Shown in pieces: positions 1-7,879 of a stretch of DNA of 64,000 nucleotides. The DNA is from an uncultured Oscillospiraceae bacterium. GTDB taxonomy: Bacteria; Bacillota; Clostridia; Oscillospirales; Ruminococcaceae. The notes beneath the pieces are model-generated. The model searched no databases. It had not been told where the DNA came from and was given only the letters and a program-made list of their open reading frames with translations. The stretch's first letter is position 1. Each line of letters begins with the position of its first letter. The DNA is taken from assembly GCA_910579125.1 (NCBI GenBank), contig CAJTTH010000007.1, positions 3,352 through 67,351 on the forward strand, given 5' to 3'. The translations under genes were made by a program, and so were the position numbers.

Positions 1-88
1 AAACCTCCTTAAAGAGGTACGGTACATAGTCCCCCCTTTGCTCCGCAAGCCTCGGGGTTTTGTATGTAGACCGTTTCGGTCTGTTTAC
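1..88 (-). promoter_or_regulatory. 5' leader of a gene off the left edge, with a possible SD-sequestering hairpin
   Basis: Read on the minus strand, this is the transcribed leader below the promoter at 89-117. It contains a short AGACCG/CGGTCT hairpin, a CCCC/GGGG-closed stem, and at the window edge a strong AAGGAGG Shine-Dalgarno. ACCTC lies just upstream and can pair with the GAGGT of that ribosome-binding site. The gene itself starts outside the window, so its identity is unknown. Pairing that hides the SD suggests translational control, for example ribosomal-protein autoregulation, but this is inference. Confidence 0.5.
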
Positions 89-117
89 ATTATAGAACAA
101 ACGGATAAATTTGTCAA
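89..117 (-). promoter_or_regulatory. Sigma-A promoter for the gene left of the window
   Basis: On the minus strand TTGACA (112-117) and TATAAT (89-94) are separated by exactly 17 bp, a full consensus match. It fires leftward into the leader at 1-88. Confidence 0.85.
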
Positions 118-119
118 GG

Positions 120-360
120 GGATTTTGTATATTTTTTGAATTTTTTTTGGCTTAATATTCTTTTTTTAACCCTTTTTTTGGCAATTTGAGGGCGTTTTTT
201 TAACGAAATTCGGAGAGTTTCACCCCAGTTTTCACAAACTTTTTTAGCAAATTATTTTTTGTTTCGGTAATATTTAACAAATTTTCAACATATAGAGAAA
301 ATTCTTACATAAATTATCCTACATCTATATCTTTTTTTGTGCATTTTTCACCTAAACCGT
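120..360. other. AT-rich gap with phased T-tracts between divergent promoters
   Basis: No plausible gene is visible. On the plus strand, runs of T or A centred near 124, 134, 144, 154, 164, 176, 185 and 198 recur roughly once per helical turn, and further tracts follow to about 285. Phased A/T tracts are a known cause of intrinsic DNA curvature. The stretch sits between a leftward and a rightward consensus promoter, so it could act as a shared upstream region. Confidence 0.45.
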
Positions 361-361
361 C

Positions 362-390
362 TTGACATATATTTGCTAACGTGCTATAAT
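362..390 (+). promoter_or_regulatory. Sigma-A promoter of the hybrid kinase
   Basis: TTGACA at 362-367 and TATAAT at 385-390 with a 17-bp spacer. The expected transcript start is near 397, giving a leader of about 70 nt before the ATG at 466. Confidence 0.85.
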
Positions 391-465
391 TATTTATATA
401 TTATAAATTTCCTTAATTATAAGGTATAAGGCGCTTTGCTTAATTTAACTAGAGAGGTTATTGTT

Positions 466-3400
466 ATGTACCATTGTCGGATGCAATTTTATTTTGCGGG
501 AGTTTCGGACGAGTTTCGCCGTACAATTAAAGACATTGACCCGCCGGAAAACTTTGAGTATGAGTTTGTTGAAGACATCGCCGGAGCGGACGTTATTTTC
601 GCCGATCTCTCGGCTTTCTCGTCGGTTTCCGAACTTCGCGGGCTGCTTGCCAACGCTAAGGTCTACAACGATACGAACGAACATGCCGATGTTATAATCA
701 TCTGCCGCAAAGACGACAGTATTTTTGCAGAGGAGCTTTCGTTTGCGAATGACGTGTGGTTCCTCCCTTTGAGCGATAATGAGATAAAATTCCGTTTCGA
801 GCGCTGTCAGCGGCTTCACACAATAAAACTTGACCGCTGGCAGACCCGTCAATACCTTGAAGCGACTATCAATAATATCCCGAGCCTGGTGTGGTACAAG
901 ACTAAAGACGGCGTTCACGAAAAGGTAAACGACAGTTTCTGCGAGACCGTCGGCAAAACGCGCGAGCAGGTCGAGGGACAGCGTCACGCGTACATTTGGA
1001 ACGTTGATCAGGACGATCCCGCGTGTATCGAATCCGAACGCGTTGTTATGGAAACGAGGAGGACTTTCGTTTCCGAGGAGGTAGTCAAGTCGGGCGACGG
1101 CATCAAGCTGCTCACAACATATAAATCGCCGCTGTACGACGTGGACGGCTCGGTTATGGGAACAGTCGGCGTTGCTATTGACGTTACAAAGGAACGTGCC
1201 TACGAGGAGGAGATTGTCAAGAAAAACGCCTCGCTCGAAAAGGTGCTCACATCTATCGACTGCGGAGTGCTTTGCCACTCGCTGGACGGAAAGCGCATTC
1301 TCAGCGTGAATAACGCAGCGCTTAAGATCCTCGGTTACACGTCGCGCGAGGATCTTTTGCAGAGCGGGTTTGATATGGTCGCTGATTCCGTACTCGACGA
1401 GGATAAGCCGAGACTGCGTGAACGTATTTTGATGCTGAAAAAAGAAAACGACAGCATAAGTGTGGAATACGATGTTCGGCATACCGACGGCGAGATTTTA
1501 CATATAATGGGAAACGTTAAAATACTCAAGTCTAACGGTGAATTGTTCTATCAGCGTTTTTTGCTTGACGTTACCGAACAGAAAAAACGCGAGCGCAATA
1601 TCGAGCGTCAACAGTCAGAGCTTGTACAGGCGCTCGGTATCGACTACAATCTGATATGTTACTTTGACCTGAACACGGGATTGGGTCATTCCCTGCGTGT
1701 GAATGACTGTGAAAATCACGTTCTCAGCCGTGTTTTCGGCGGAAAAATTTCACTTTCCGACAGCGTTGAAAAATACATTGCCGAGTGCGTTAGCGATGAC
1801 GACAAGGATATGCTGCGCGATACGCTTTCCGTGGAAAATCTTATAAAGGAGCTTTCCGACCGGGAAGTGTTCCACATAAATTACCGCGTTATATGCGGCG
1901 GCGTTCTTCGATACTTCCAAATGAAAGCCGTCCGCACAGGCGACTGGGCAAATGACCGCGGCATGGTTATCGGGTTCCGCAGCGTTGACGAGGAAATTCG
2001 CCTTGAAATGGAGAAAAAGGAGCTGCTTGAGAGCGCACTTATGCAGGCGAACCGCGCGAATAAGGCAAAGAGCGTGTTCCTGTCAAATATGTCGCATGAT
2101 ATACGCACGCCCATGAACGCGATCGTAGGCTTTACGTCACTGGCAATATCGCACATTGACCAGAAGGAACGCGTTGAGGAATACCTTAAAAAGATCGCGA
2201 CCTCGGGAAGTCATCTGCTGAGCCTTATCAACGACGTGCTTGACATGAGCCGCATAGAGAGTGGAAGAATGCATCTTGAGGAGAAGCCTTGCAGTCTGCC
2301 CGAGATACTTCACGAGCTGCGGAACATTCTCCAGGCTGACGTTAACGCAAAGCAGCTTGAGCTGTGCATAGATACCGTCAACGTTTATGACGAGGACATT
2401 TTCTGCGATAAATTAAGGCTCAACCAGATACTGCTCAATCTGCTCAGCAACGCCGTAAAGTACACGGGCGCGGGCGGAACCATCACCGTGCGCATTGTCG
2501 AGGCGGCGGGAGCTCCGGAGGGTTTCGCAAACTATGAGTTCATTATAAAGGACACGGGCATCGGAATGAGCGAGGAATTCGTTCAGCATATATTTGAGCC
2601 GTTCGAGCGCGAACGTAACTCGACTATAAGCGGTATTCAAGGCACGGGTCTGGGCATGGCGATAACGAAAAATATCGTCGATATGATGAACGGAACTATT
2701 GAGGTGACGAGCGAACAGAACGTTGGCACGGAATGCAAGGTGTCGTTTACGTTCAGGCTGAACGCCGAAAAACACGAGCCACAGCTTGTCAACGAGTTCA
2801 AGGACTGCCGTGCGCTCGTTGTCGACGACGATTTCAATACGTGCGACAGCGTTTCGTTTATGCTCCAGCAGCTCGGATTACGCGCGGAGTGGACGCTCTC
2901 GGGCAAGGAGGCGATACTCAGGACGCGCCAGGCTTGCTCGCGCGGCGACAATTACAGCGTTTACATCGTCGACTGTTTCCTGCCCGATATGAACGGTATC
3001 GAGGTTATCAGGAGGATACGCAAGGTGACAGACGAGAACGTTCCCGTTATCGTGCTGACGGCTTACGACTGGACGGAGTTCGAGGAAGAGGCGCGCGCGG
3101 CAGGAGTTTCGGCGTTCTGCAGCAAGCCGTTGTTCCTCTCGGAGCTGCGGCGCTGTCTCAGCGCGATAAGCGGCGCGGGCGGTGAATCCGAAAAACCTGT
3201 CGAAAAGACATACTCGGGGCGAATTCTACTTGTCGAGGACAACGAGCTTAACCAGGAGATTGCCGAAGCGATACTCACCGAAGCGGGGTTTGATGTCGAA
3301 ATAGCCGGCAACGGAAAGCTGGCGGTCGAAATGACCGAAAACTCCGAGCCGGGGTATTATCAGCTTGTGCTCATGGATGTGCAGATGCCCGTTATGAACG

Positions 3401-3591
3401 GTTACGAGGCCACGCAGCTTATCCGAGGGCTTGAAAACAAGCAGCTTGCTGAGATACCGATACTCGCTATGACGGCGAACGCTTTTGAGGAGGATAAGCA
3501 AGCCGCTCTCGACAGCGGAATGAACGGGCATATCGCAAAGCCGATAAACGTTGAAACTCTGTTTGCCACGCTGGATAAGATAATCAAGTAA
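466..3591 (+). CDS. Soluble hybrid sensor histidine kinase with two receiver domains
   Basis: A 1041-residue two-component kinase. The order is an N-terminal domain of unclear type (about 1-120), PAS-like sensor regions (about 130-260, 260-380 and a weaker one to 520), a HisKA dimerisation helix with SHDIRTPMN (phospho-His near 544), an HATPase domain with the N, G1 (DTGIGM) and G2 (GTGLGM) boxes, and two receivers. The receiver aspartates lie in IVDCF (near 836) and LMDVQMP (near 971). No transmembrane helix or Hpt domain is seen, so it is probably cytosolic and relays to a separate Hpt protein. The ATG at 466 was chosen because AGAGAGG lies 8 nt upstream; an in-frame TTG at 436 has no SD. 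It is monocistronic, with its own promoter and terminator. The signal sensed is unknown. Confidence 0.9.
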   Translation: MYHCRMQFYFAGVSDEFRRTIKDIDPPENFEYEFVEDIAGADVIFADLSAFSSVSELRGLLANAKVYNDTNEHADVIIICRKDDSIFAEELSFANDVWFLPLSDNEIKFRFERCQRLHTIKLDRWQTRQYLEATINNIPSLVWYKTKDGVHEKVNDSFCETVGKTREQVEGQRHAYIWNVDQDDPACIESERVVMETRRTFVSEEVVKSGDGIKLLTTYKSPLYDVDGSVMGTVGVAIDVTKERAYEEEIVKKNASLEKVLTSIDCGVLCHSLDGKRILSVNNAALKILGYTSREDLLQSGFDMVADSVLDEDKPRLRERILMLKKENDSISVEYDVRHTDGEILHIMGNVKILKSNGELFYQRFLLDVTEQKKRERNIERQQSELVQALGIDYNLICYFDLNTGLGHSLRVNDCENHVLSRVFGGKISLSDSVEKYIAECVSDDDKDMLRDTLSVENLIKELSDREVFHINYRVICGGVLRYFQMKAVRTGDWANDRGMVIGFRSVDEEIRLEMEKKELLESALMQANRANKAKSVFLSNMSHDIRTPMNAIVGFTSLAISHIDQKERVEEYLKKIATSGSHLLSLINDVLDMSRIESGRMHLEEKPCSLPEILHELRNILQADVNAKQLELCIDTVNVYDEDIFCDKLRLNQILLNLLSNAVKYTGAGGTITVRIVEAAGAPEGFANYEFIIKDTGIGMSEEFVQHIFEPFERERNSTISGIQGTGLGMAITKNIVDMMNGTIEVTSEQNVGTECKVSFTFRLNAEKHEPQLVNEFKDCRALVVDDDFNTCDSVSFMLQQLGLRAEWTLSGKEAILRTRQACSRGDNYSVYIVDCFLPDMNGIEVIRRIRKVTDENVPVIVLTAYDWTEFEEEARAAGVSAFCSKPLFLSELRRCLSAISGAGGESEKPVEKTYSGRILLVEDNELNQEIAEAILTEAGFDVEIAGNGKLAVEMTENSEPGYYQLVLMDVQMPVMNGYEATQLIRGLENKQLAEIPILAMTANAFEEDKQAALDSGMNGHIAKPINVETLFATLDKIIK

Positions 3592-3593
3592 TT

Positions 3594-3622
3594 AAAAGTC
3601 CCCGAAAAAATCGGGGACTTTT
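3594..3622. terminator. Bidirectional intrinsic terminator
   Basis: A 12-bp perfect stem (AAAAGTCCCCGA with its complement) has an AAAAA loop and A/T tracts on both sides. It lies between the convergent kinase and corA genes and can serve both. Confidence 0.9.
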
Positions 3623-3625
3623 GAT

Positions 3626-4573
3626 TTATCTGAATTTCTGTATGATGTTCATCAGAACGCCGACCCCGACCGCCAGCACAGCGCTCAGCACAATCGGGAA
3701 CCAAACGTTCGCGAGCGGCAGACCGTTTGCCGCGTCGCCGAGATTCATTCCGTAGAAGCTGAAAACAATCGTCGGCATGGTAAGGATTATCGTAATTGTT
3801 GTCATGCGTTTCATTATCATATTGAGGTTGTTGGAGATGATACTCGCGAACGTGTCCATCGTGCCGTTGAGAATGTTCGAGTAGATATTAGTCATCTCTA
3901 TCGCCTGTTTTACTTCAATAAGCACGTCGTCGAGCAGATCCTGATCCTCCTCGTAGAGCTTGAGGTAACGTCCGCGCATCAGCTTTTCCAGCACCGCCTC
4001 GTTGGATTTCAGCGAGGTCGAGAAATAAACCAGCGACTTTTCAAGCCCGAGAAGCTGAATAAGCCCCTTGTTCTTCATCGACAGATACATCTTGCCCTCG
4101 ACGTAATTCGATATCTTGTCGATCTGTTTGAGGTATTGCAAGTACCGCGCGGCTATCCGCAGCAGTATCGAAAACACAAACCTTGTCCGCAGATTGGGCT
4201 GTATGCCCTTTACAACGCCCTTTGACAGCTCGTCAAGCACCACGTTCGCCTTTGCGCTTACGGTGATGACGTTTTTGTCGGTGATGATTATTGACATCGG
4301 CGTTGTGTAGTATTGCAGCATATTGTCGTGGTCACCGTCCTGTTCGGCTACCGGATAATCGACAACTATCAGCGTTACGCCGTCGTCGCTCTCAATTCGC
4401 GACGGTTCTTCCTCGTCAAGCGCGGCACGGATATAATCGCGGTCGATACCCATATCATCCTCGATATCGGATATCTCCGTTTCGGTCGGGTTGATAAGCG
4501 ATATCCAGCACCCCGCTTCGGGCTTTTCGAGCTCGCAGATTTTTCCTTCTATACTTCTGTAATAATTTACCAA
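3626..4573 (-). CDS. corA: CorA-family divalent cation transporter
   Basis: An inner-membrane channel-type transporter, usually for Mg2+ or Co2+. The roughly 315-residue length, the long helical cytoplasmic part and two C-terminal membrane helices fit the family, with the diagnostic YGMN motif at the end of the first helix. The start is ambiguous. A TTG at 4582 touches its GGGAG with no spacing, whereas the TTG at 4573 is 9 nt from it and matches the usual N-terminus better, so I chose 4573. A 28-codon ORF with a good SD lies just upstream in the same frame (4592-4678). Which metal is carried cannot be read from the sequence. Confidence 0.9.
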   Translation of the reverse strand: MVNYYRSIEGKICELEKPEAGCWISLINPTETEISDIEDDMGIDRDYIRAALDEEEPSRIESDDGVTLIVVDYPVAEQDGDHDNMLQYYTTPMSIIITDKNVITVSAKANVVLDELSKGVVKGIQPNLRTRFVFSILLRIAARYLQYLKQIDKISNYVEGKMYLSMKNKGLIQLLGLEKSLVYFSTSLKSNEAVLEKLMRGRYLKLYEEDQDLLDDVLIEVKQAIEMTNIYSNILNGTMDTFASIISNNLNMIMKRMTTITIILTMPTIVFSFYGMNLGDAANGLPLANVWFPIVLSAVLAVGVGVLMNIIQKFR

Positions 4574-4591
4574 ATACTTCAACTCCCTGCT

Positions 4592-4678
4592 TTACGCAGA
4601 AAAGCACACCGCGATAACGAACGCAGCGGCTTCTGCTGATTTTTTACGACATCGGCAACTGCCGGGGTCTGCGTTCAT
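4592..4678 (-). CDS. 28-codon leader ORF upstream of corA
   Basis: ATG follows AAGGAG with good spacing and encodes a 28-residue Cys/Ala-rich peptide starting MNADPGSCRCRKK and ending in TAA. The stop is followed in the same frame by AGC AGG GAG and then the first TTG of corA. Promoter, SD and position suggest it is translated as the first ORF of the corA transcript. A leader peptide (CorL) that controls corA is known in Salmonella; a similar role here is only an analogy. It could instead be a chance ORF. Confidence 0.5.
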   Translation of the reverse strand: MNADPGSCRCRKKSAEAAAFVIAVCFSA

Positions 4679-4715
4679 AAAATTCACTCCTTGTTTTAAA
4701 CATACTTATTTTATA

Positions 4716-4744
4716 ATTATATCACATTCCGCGGCGAAATTCAA
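4716..4744 (-). promoter_or_regulatory. Sigma-A promoter of the corA unit
   Basis: On the minus strand TTGAAT (4739-4744) and TATAAT (4716-4721) with a 17-bp spacer, about 30 bp upstream of the small leader ORF. Confidence 0.8.
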
Positions 4745-4805
4745 CCCCTTTTGCAAAAAATCTCCGTCACGAATGCATGACCGCCAACAGCCGAACAGAA
4801 TAAAT

Positions 4806-4837
4806 AACCCCACACATCGCCAAAAATGTATGGGGTT
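4806..4837 (-). terminator. Intrinsic terminator after the SGNH lipoprotein gene
   Basis: An inverted repeat with arms of about 12 nt (AACCCCACACAT and its near-complement, one mismatch), followed on the minus strand by a T-rich run. It is 27 bp past the stop at 4865. Confidence 0.65.
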
Positions 4838-4864
4838 TTAACTTATTACAGATAACGGCTAAAA

Positions 4865-6100
4865 TTATCGGGAAAGCAGCTCCCGCGCTTTCGGATTATC
4901 CGCGCATATTGCGTAGATCACGGTATTTTCGTCTATCTCAACAAAGCAGTCGTCGAATTTGTACATTTCGCCCGGTATGTAGTCCTTGAATACCTTGCGC
5001 TGATACTCGATGCGTCTCTCCAGTGCGTCCGCAATGCGCTTCGCGGCGTCCGCGTCCTTTGCGGCAAACGCTCCGAATTCGTCGGGAACAGCTCCCGAGC
5101 CGCATAAATACGCCGAAAAATCGTCAACGTCCGTTTTTACTATATCGTAGAATATATCCAATTCGTCGAACGTTACCTCCACCATTGACGACAGCTCAAG
5201 TGCTTCAGCAAGCGCCAAAGTCTTTTTTGAAAGCCTGGACACATTGATTACAGCACCGCCCGCAGCCGCCTCAAGCGTTTTCTGAACTCTTGACAACAGC
5301 ACGGGATATGTTTTCCCAACAAAGTGCATACCGTCGTCGTACACATATTCTTCGTTAAAATATCCTTTATCGTCCTTTAAAACGGAGTTAAGGTCGCAAT
5401 ACGCCACGCCAAGCTCCGAACACAACGCGGATATTTTCTCATTCAGAGAGTCGATAAGCTCGTTTGTAATGCCCGAATAGCCTGCCATAGAGCTGTTAGC
5501 CGTTATCGGCGGAACGGAGACCGCGCATATCGCGCTGTCGGGGCAGTCGGTTGTCAGCCTGTCCAAAAGATCGCGGTAATCGTCGGCGTATTCCTCCTGA
5601 TCGGTCTGCGGAGTTAATCCGTTTGAGCCGAGCATTATAATTATATGCGCGGGCTGCCTTTCTTCGGCATAATCCGCCGCGCTGCCTATGTAAAAATCCT
5701 CGTCAAAGGCAGTGTTTGCCGCACGCCACGGCGTGTACCCTCCCACTGCCGCAACATTATCGCGGTCAATGTACGAATACAGGTACAACCCCGTAAAAAT
5801 GCTGTCGCCAATAAACAGATCGTTCTTGAAAAAATCCTCGTCGTAGTCGCTTGTAAGCTCGGGCACAAGCTCGTGTATCTGCCCCGAGCTCTGCGAACTC
5901 GACGAAGAACTTGTCGCTGCTGAACTGTCGGCACTTGAAAACGGCTCGGTGGAGTTTGCTCCGCTCGAACCCGACGCGCTGTCCGCCTCGGAGATCTCAT
6001 AGTCCGCCAAACTTTCCGAGGAGTATTCCCGATTTGTACTGCATGCGGTAAATGTTAGTGTGAACGCAAGTATAATTGACAACCAAACTGTTTTCTTCAT
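4865..6100 (-). CDS. Lipoprotein: SGNH/GDSL hydrolase fused to a DUF4358-like domain
   Basis: A 411-residue lipoprotein. The N-terminus is a lipoprotein signal with lipobox FTAC, followed by a Ser/Gly-rich linker to about residue 85. An SGNH hydrolase domain follows with FIGDS (nucleophile Ser), a block III Asn in MLGSNG and the Asp/His pair in DDGMHF, so it is likely an active esterase or deacetylase at the cell surface. The last 120 or so residues (from about VEVTFDELD) resemble DUF4358, which usually occurs as a separate small secreted protein. The next gene upstream, 30 bp away, encodes another lipoprotein, so they may be co-transcribed. The substrate is unknown; an acyl group on cell-wall polymer is a guess. 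Confidence 0.8.
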   Translation of the reverse strand: MKKTVWLSIILAFTLTFTACSTNREYSSESLADYEISEADSASGSSGANSTEPFSSADSSAATSSSSSSQSSGQIHELVPELTSDYDEDFFKNDLFIGDSIFTGLYLYSYIDRDNVAAVGGYTPWRAANTAFDEDFYIGSAADYAEERQPAHIIIMLGSNGLTPQTDQEEYADDYRDLLDRLTTDCPDSAICAVSVPPITANSSMAGYSGITNELIDSLNEKISALCSELGVAYCDLNSVLKDDKGYFNEEYVYDDGMHFVGKTYPVLLSRVQKTLEAAAGGAVINVSRLSKKTLALAEALELSSMVEVTFDELDIFYDIVKTDVDDFSAYLCGSGAVPDEFGAFAAKDADAAKRIADALERRIEYQRKVFKDYIPGEMYKFDDCFVEIDENTVIYAICADNPKARELLSR

Positions 6101-6130
6101 GATTTTTTCCTTTCCGTGTAAAGCAATTTT

Positions 6131-7318
6131 TTACAGCTTAACATTATATGATTTTGTGATCTGCGGCGGCAATGCGCTCCCCGTTACCGAAACGGGTTTG
6201 ACACGCTCGAAGCATTTTTCCTCGGAGTTAAAAACGAATGTGTAGTCGCTCCACGGCATACCCGTGTTGAACGTTACATACTTGCCGCCGATTATCTGTA
6301 TTTTATTTTCTTCATACATATCCCACGCATCGGGCAGATAAGTACGCACGATATTGTCTGAGCATATTATCCCCGCAAGCTCCTCGCTCGGAGGAACTGC
6401 CGCGACTGCGCAGAACTCGCCGCTTTCCGCGTCAAGCATAAACGGCTCAAAGGTGTTCCAGCCGTAACCGCCCATCAGCATTCCGCAGTACAGCGATATC
6501 GGGCAGCCCGAAAGCTCGGACTTCGGCTTGCCGTTCTTGAAAGAATAGACCGCGCCAAGCTGTCCGCTCTCATTGTGACCGAAACCGAACAGCGCGTGAA
6601 CCGTGCCGTCCATATAGGCTATTAACTCAAATAAACCGTAATCCTGACGGCAGGCGTCGTCTAAAATATACGCCTCTCCGTCGGCGTTCACATACACGGG
6701 GATATGAAAGCCCGCGTGAGCCGATGAGTCGCACTTTGAAAGCGGCAAGGGAACCCTGAGCAGAATAATGCTCTCCTCGTGCTCCCCGTCGATCGGATAT
6801 TTAACGCTCGATACTATATCGTACCTGAAATCTATCTCCGATGTTTCTGCCCCGATAATGTAGTCCCTGTACCCGTAACCGAGCCACACGGGAATATCCG
6901 CGGCTTCATTTGCAATAAGCTCCCCGTTCTCAAAGCGGAACATTTCGTTTGCAAGCGTTATCGCTTCGTTGTAAGCGTCGGATTTTCTGTAAGCGTCGAC
7001 CGCCCTTGCAACCGCCTCGCCGTCCGCCTGAGGAATTAAAATGTCGTTTATATAAGAGCAGCTCATAAGGCTTACGTCGTCAAAATCGGTGATATATTTT
7101 CCGATATTGAAGCCTTCGGGGATTACGGATACATAATCGTCACCCCGCGGAACGCCGGATTCGCTTGACGCTGAGCTTTCAAAACCGCCGCTCACGGAAG
7201 TAGAGGGAGCGGCGGAGCTGTTCTCCGTTGAACTGTCATAGATTAAGGTTATACTGCCGCACGCCGTGAGCGACAATACCAGCGACAGCACAACTATCAA
7301 TATTGTCGTTTTTTTCAT
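6131..7318 (-). CDS. Predicted lipoprotein of unknown function
   Basis: 395 residues with a clear lipoprotein signal (MKKTTILIVV, lipobox LTAC), then a Ser-rich linker and a globular extracellular part. I recognise no catalytic motif or named domain. It begins with ATG after AGGAGCGG and lies upstream of the SGNH lipoprotein on the same strand. The two share signal-peptide style and probably a transcript. The function should be left open. Confidence 0.75.
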   Translation of the reverse strand: MKKTTILIVVLSLVLSLTACGSITLIYDSSTENSSAAPSTSVSGGFESSASSESGVPRGDDYVSVIPEGFNIGKYITDFDDVSLMSCSYINDILIPQADGEAVARAVDAYRKSDAYNEAITLANEMFRFENGELIANEAADIPVWLGYGYRDYIIGAETSEIDFRYDIVSSVKYPIDGEHEESIILLRVPLPLSKCDSSAHAGFHIPVYVNADGEAYILDDACRQDYGLFELIAYMDGTVHALFGFGHNESGQLGAVYSFKNGKPKSELSGCPISLYCGMLMGGYGWNTFEPFMLDAESGEFCAVAAVPPSEELAGIICSDNIVRTYLPDAWDMYEENKIQIIGGKYVTFNTGMPWSDYTFVFNSEEKCFERVKPVSVTGSALPPQITKSYNVKL

Positions 7319-7357
7319 AGACCGCTCCTTTATGGCAGCACCGCACTCAGAACCTGC

Positions 7358-7396
7358 ACCAATAGCCGCTCAACGCTTGTTTTGCGGGCTATTGGT
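7358..7396. other. Hairpin between rlmH and the lipoprotein gene
   Basis: A 10-bp perfect inverted repeat (ACCAATAGCC with its complement) closes a 19-nt loop. There is no good U-tract on either strand, so it may be a weak terminator or a processing or stabilising hairpin. Confidence 0.4.
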
Positions 7397-7402
7397 ACAG
7401 TC

Positions 7403-7879
7403 TTACTTATGATATTTCGAGTTATTCATTATTGAGAACGCCCTGTACACCTGCTCGAACAGCATTACCCTCGCAAGGCCGTGCGGGAACGTCATCGGCG
7501 ACATTGAGAGCCGCAGACCGCATTCGCGCTTAAGGCTCTCGTCAAGCCCGAACGAACTGCCGACAATAAAGCTGACCGTCGATGTGCCGCCATTTCCGAG
7601 ACCTTCCAGCTTCGCCGCAAGCTCCTCACTCGACATCGTTTTTCCCTCGACGCACATCGCGACCGTGAAGCCCGCCGCCTGTGCGCGGATAAGCTCCGCT
7701 TCGCGGCAGAGCGCCTTTTCGATCTGCGCGGAGCTCGGGTCATACGGAAGATCGACAGGCTCCGGCTCTCTCACCGCGACCTTTGCAAACGCGCCGAGCC
7801 GTTTTTGGTACTCCGCGCACGCCTCACGGAAGTACCTCTCTTTCAGCTTGCCCATTGCCACGAAATTTACCGTCATCAT
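7403..7879 (-). CDS. rlmH: 23S rRNA pseudouridine(1915) N3-methyltransferase
   Basis: 158 residues, the usual length of this SPOUT-class methyltransferase. It starts with the family's V-F-V-A-M-G-K-L-K-like N-terminus and carries the C-terminal AdoMet knot (FIVGSSFGLD, then LSMSPMTFPHG and RVMLFEQVYRA). It methylates pseudouridine 1915 in helix 69 of 23S rRNA. Its ATG overlaps the stop of dacF by ATGA, so the two are translationally coupled. Confidence 0.93.
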   Translation of the reverse strand: MMTVNFVAMGKLKERYFREACAEYQKRLGAFAKVAVREPEPVDLPYDPSSAQIEKALCREAELIRAQAAGFTVAMCVEGKTMSSEELAAKLEGLGNGGTSTVSFIVGSSFGLDESLKRECGLRLSMSPMTFPHGLARVMLFEQVYRAFSIMNNSKYHK

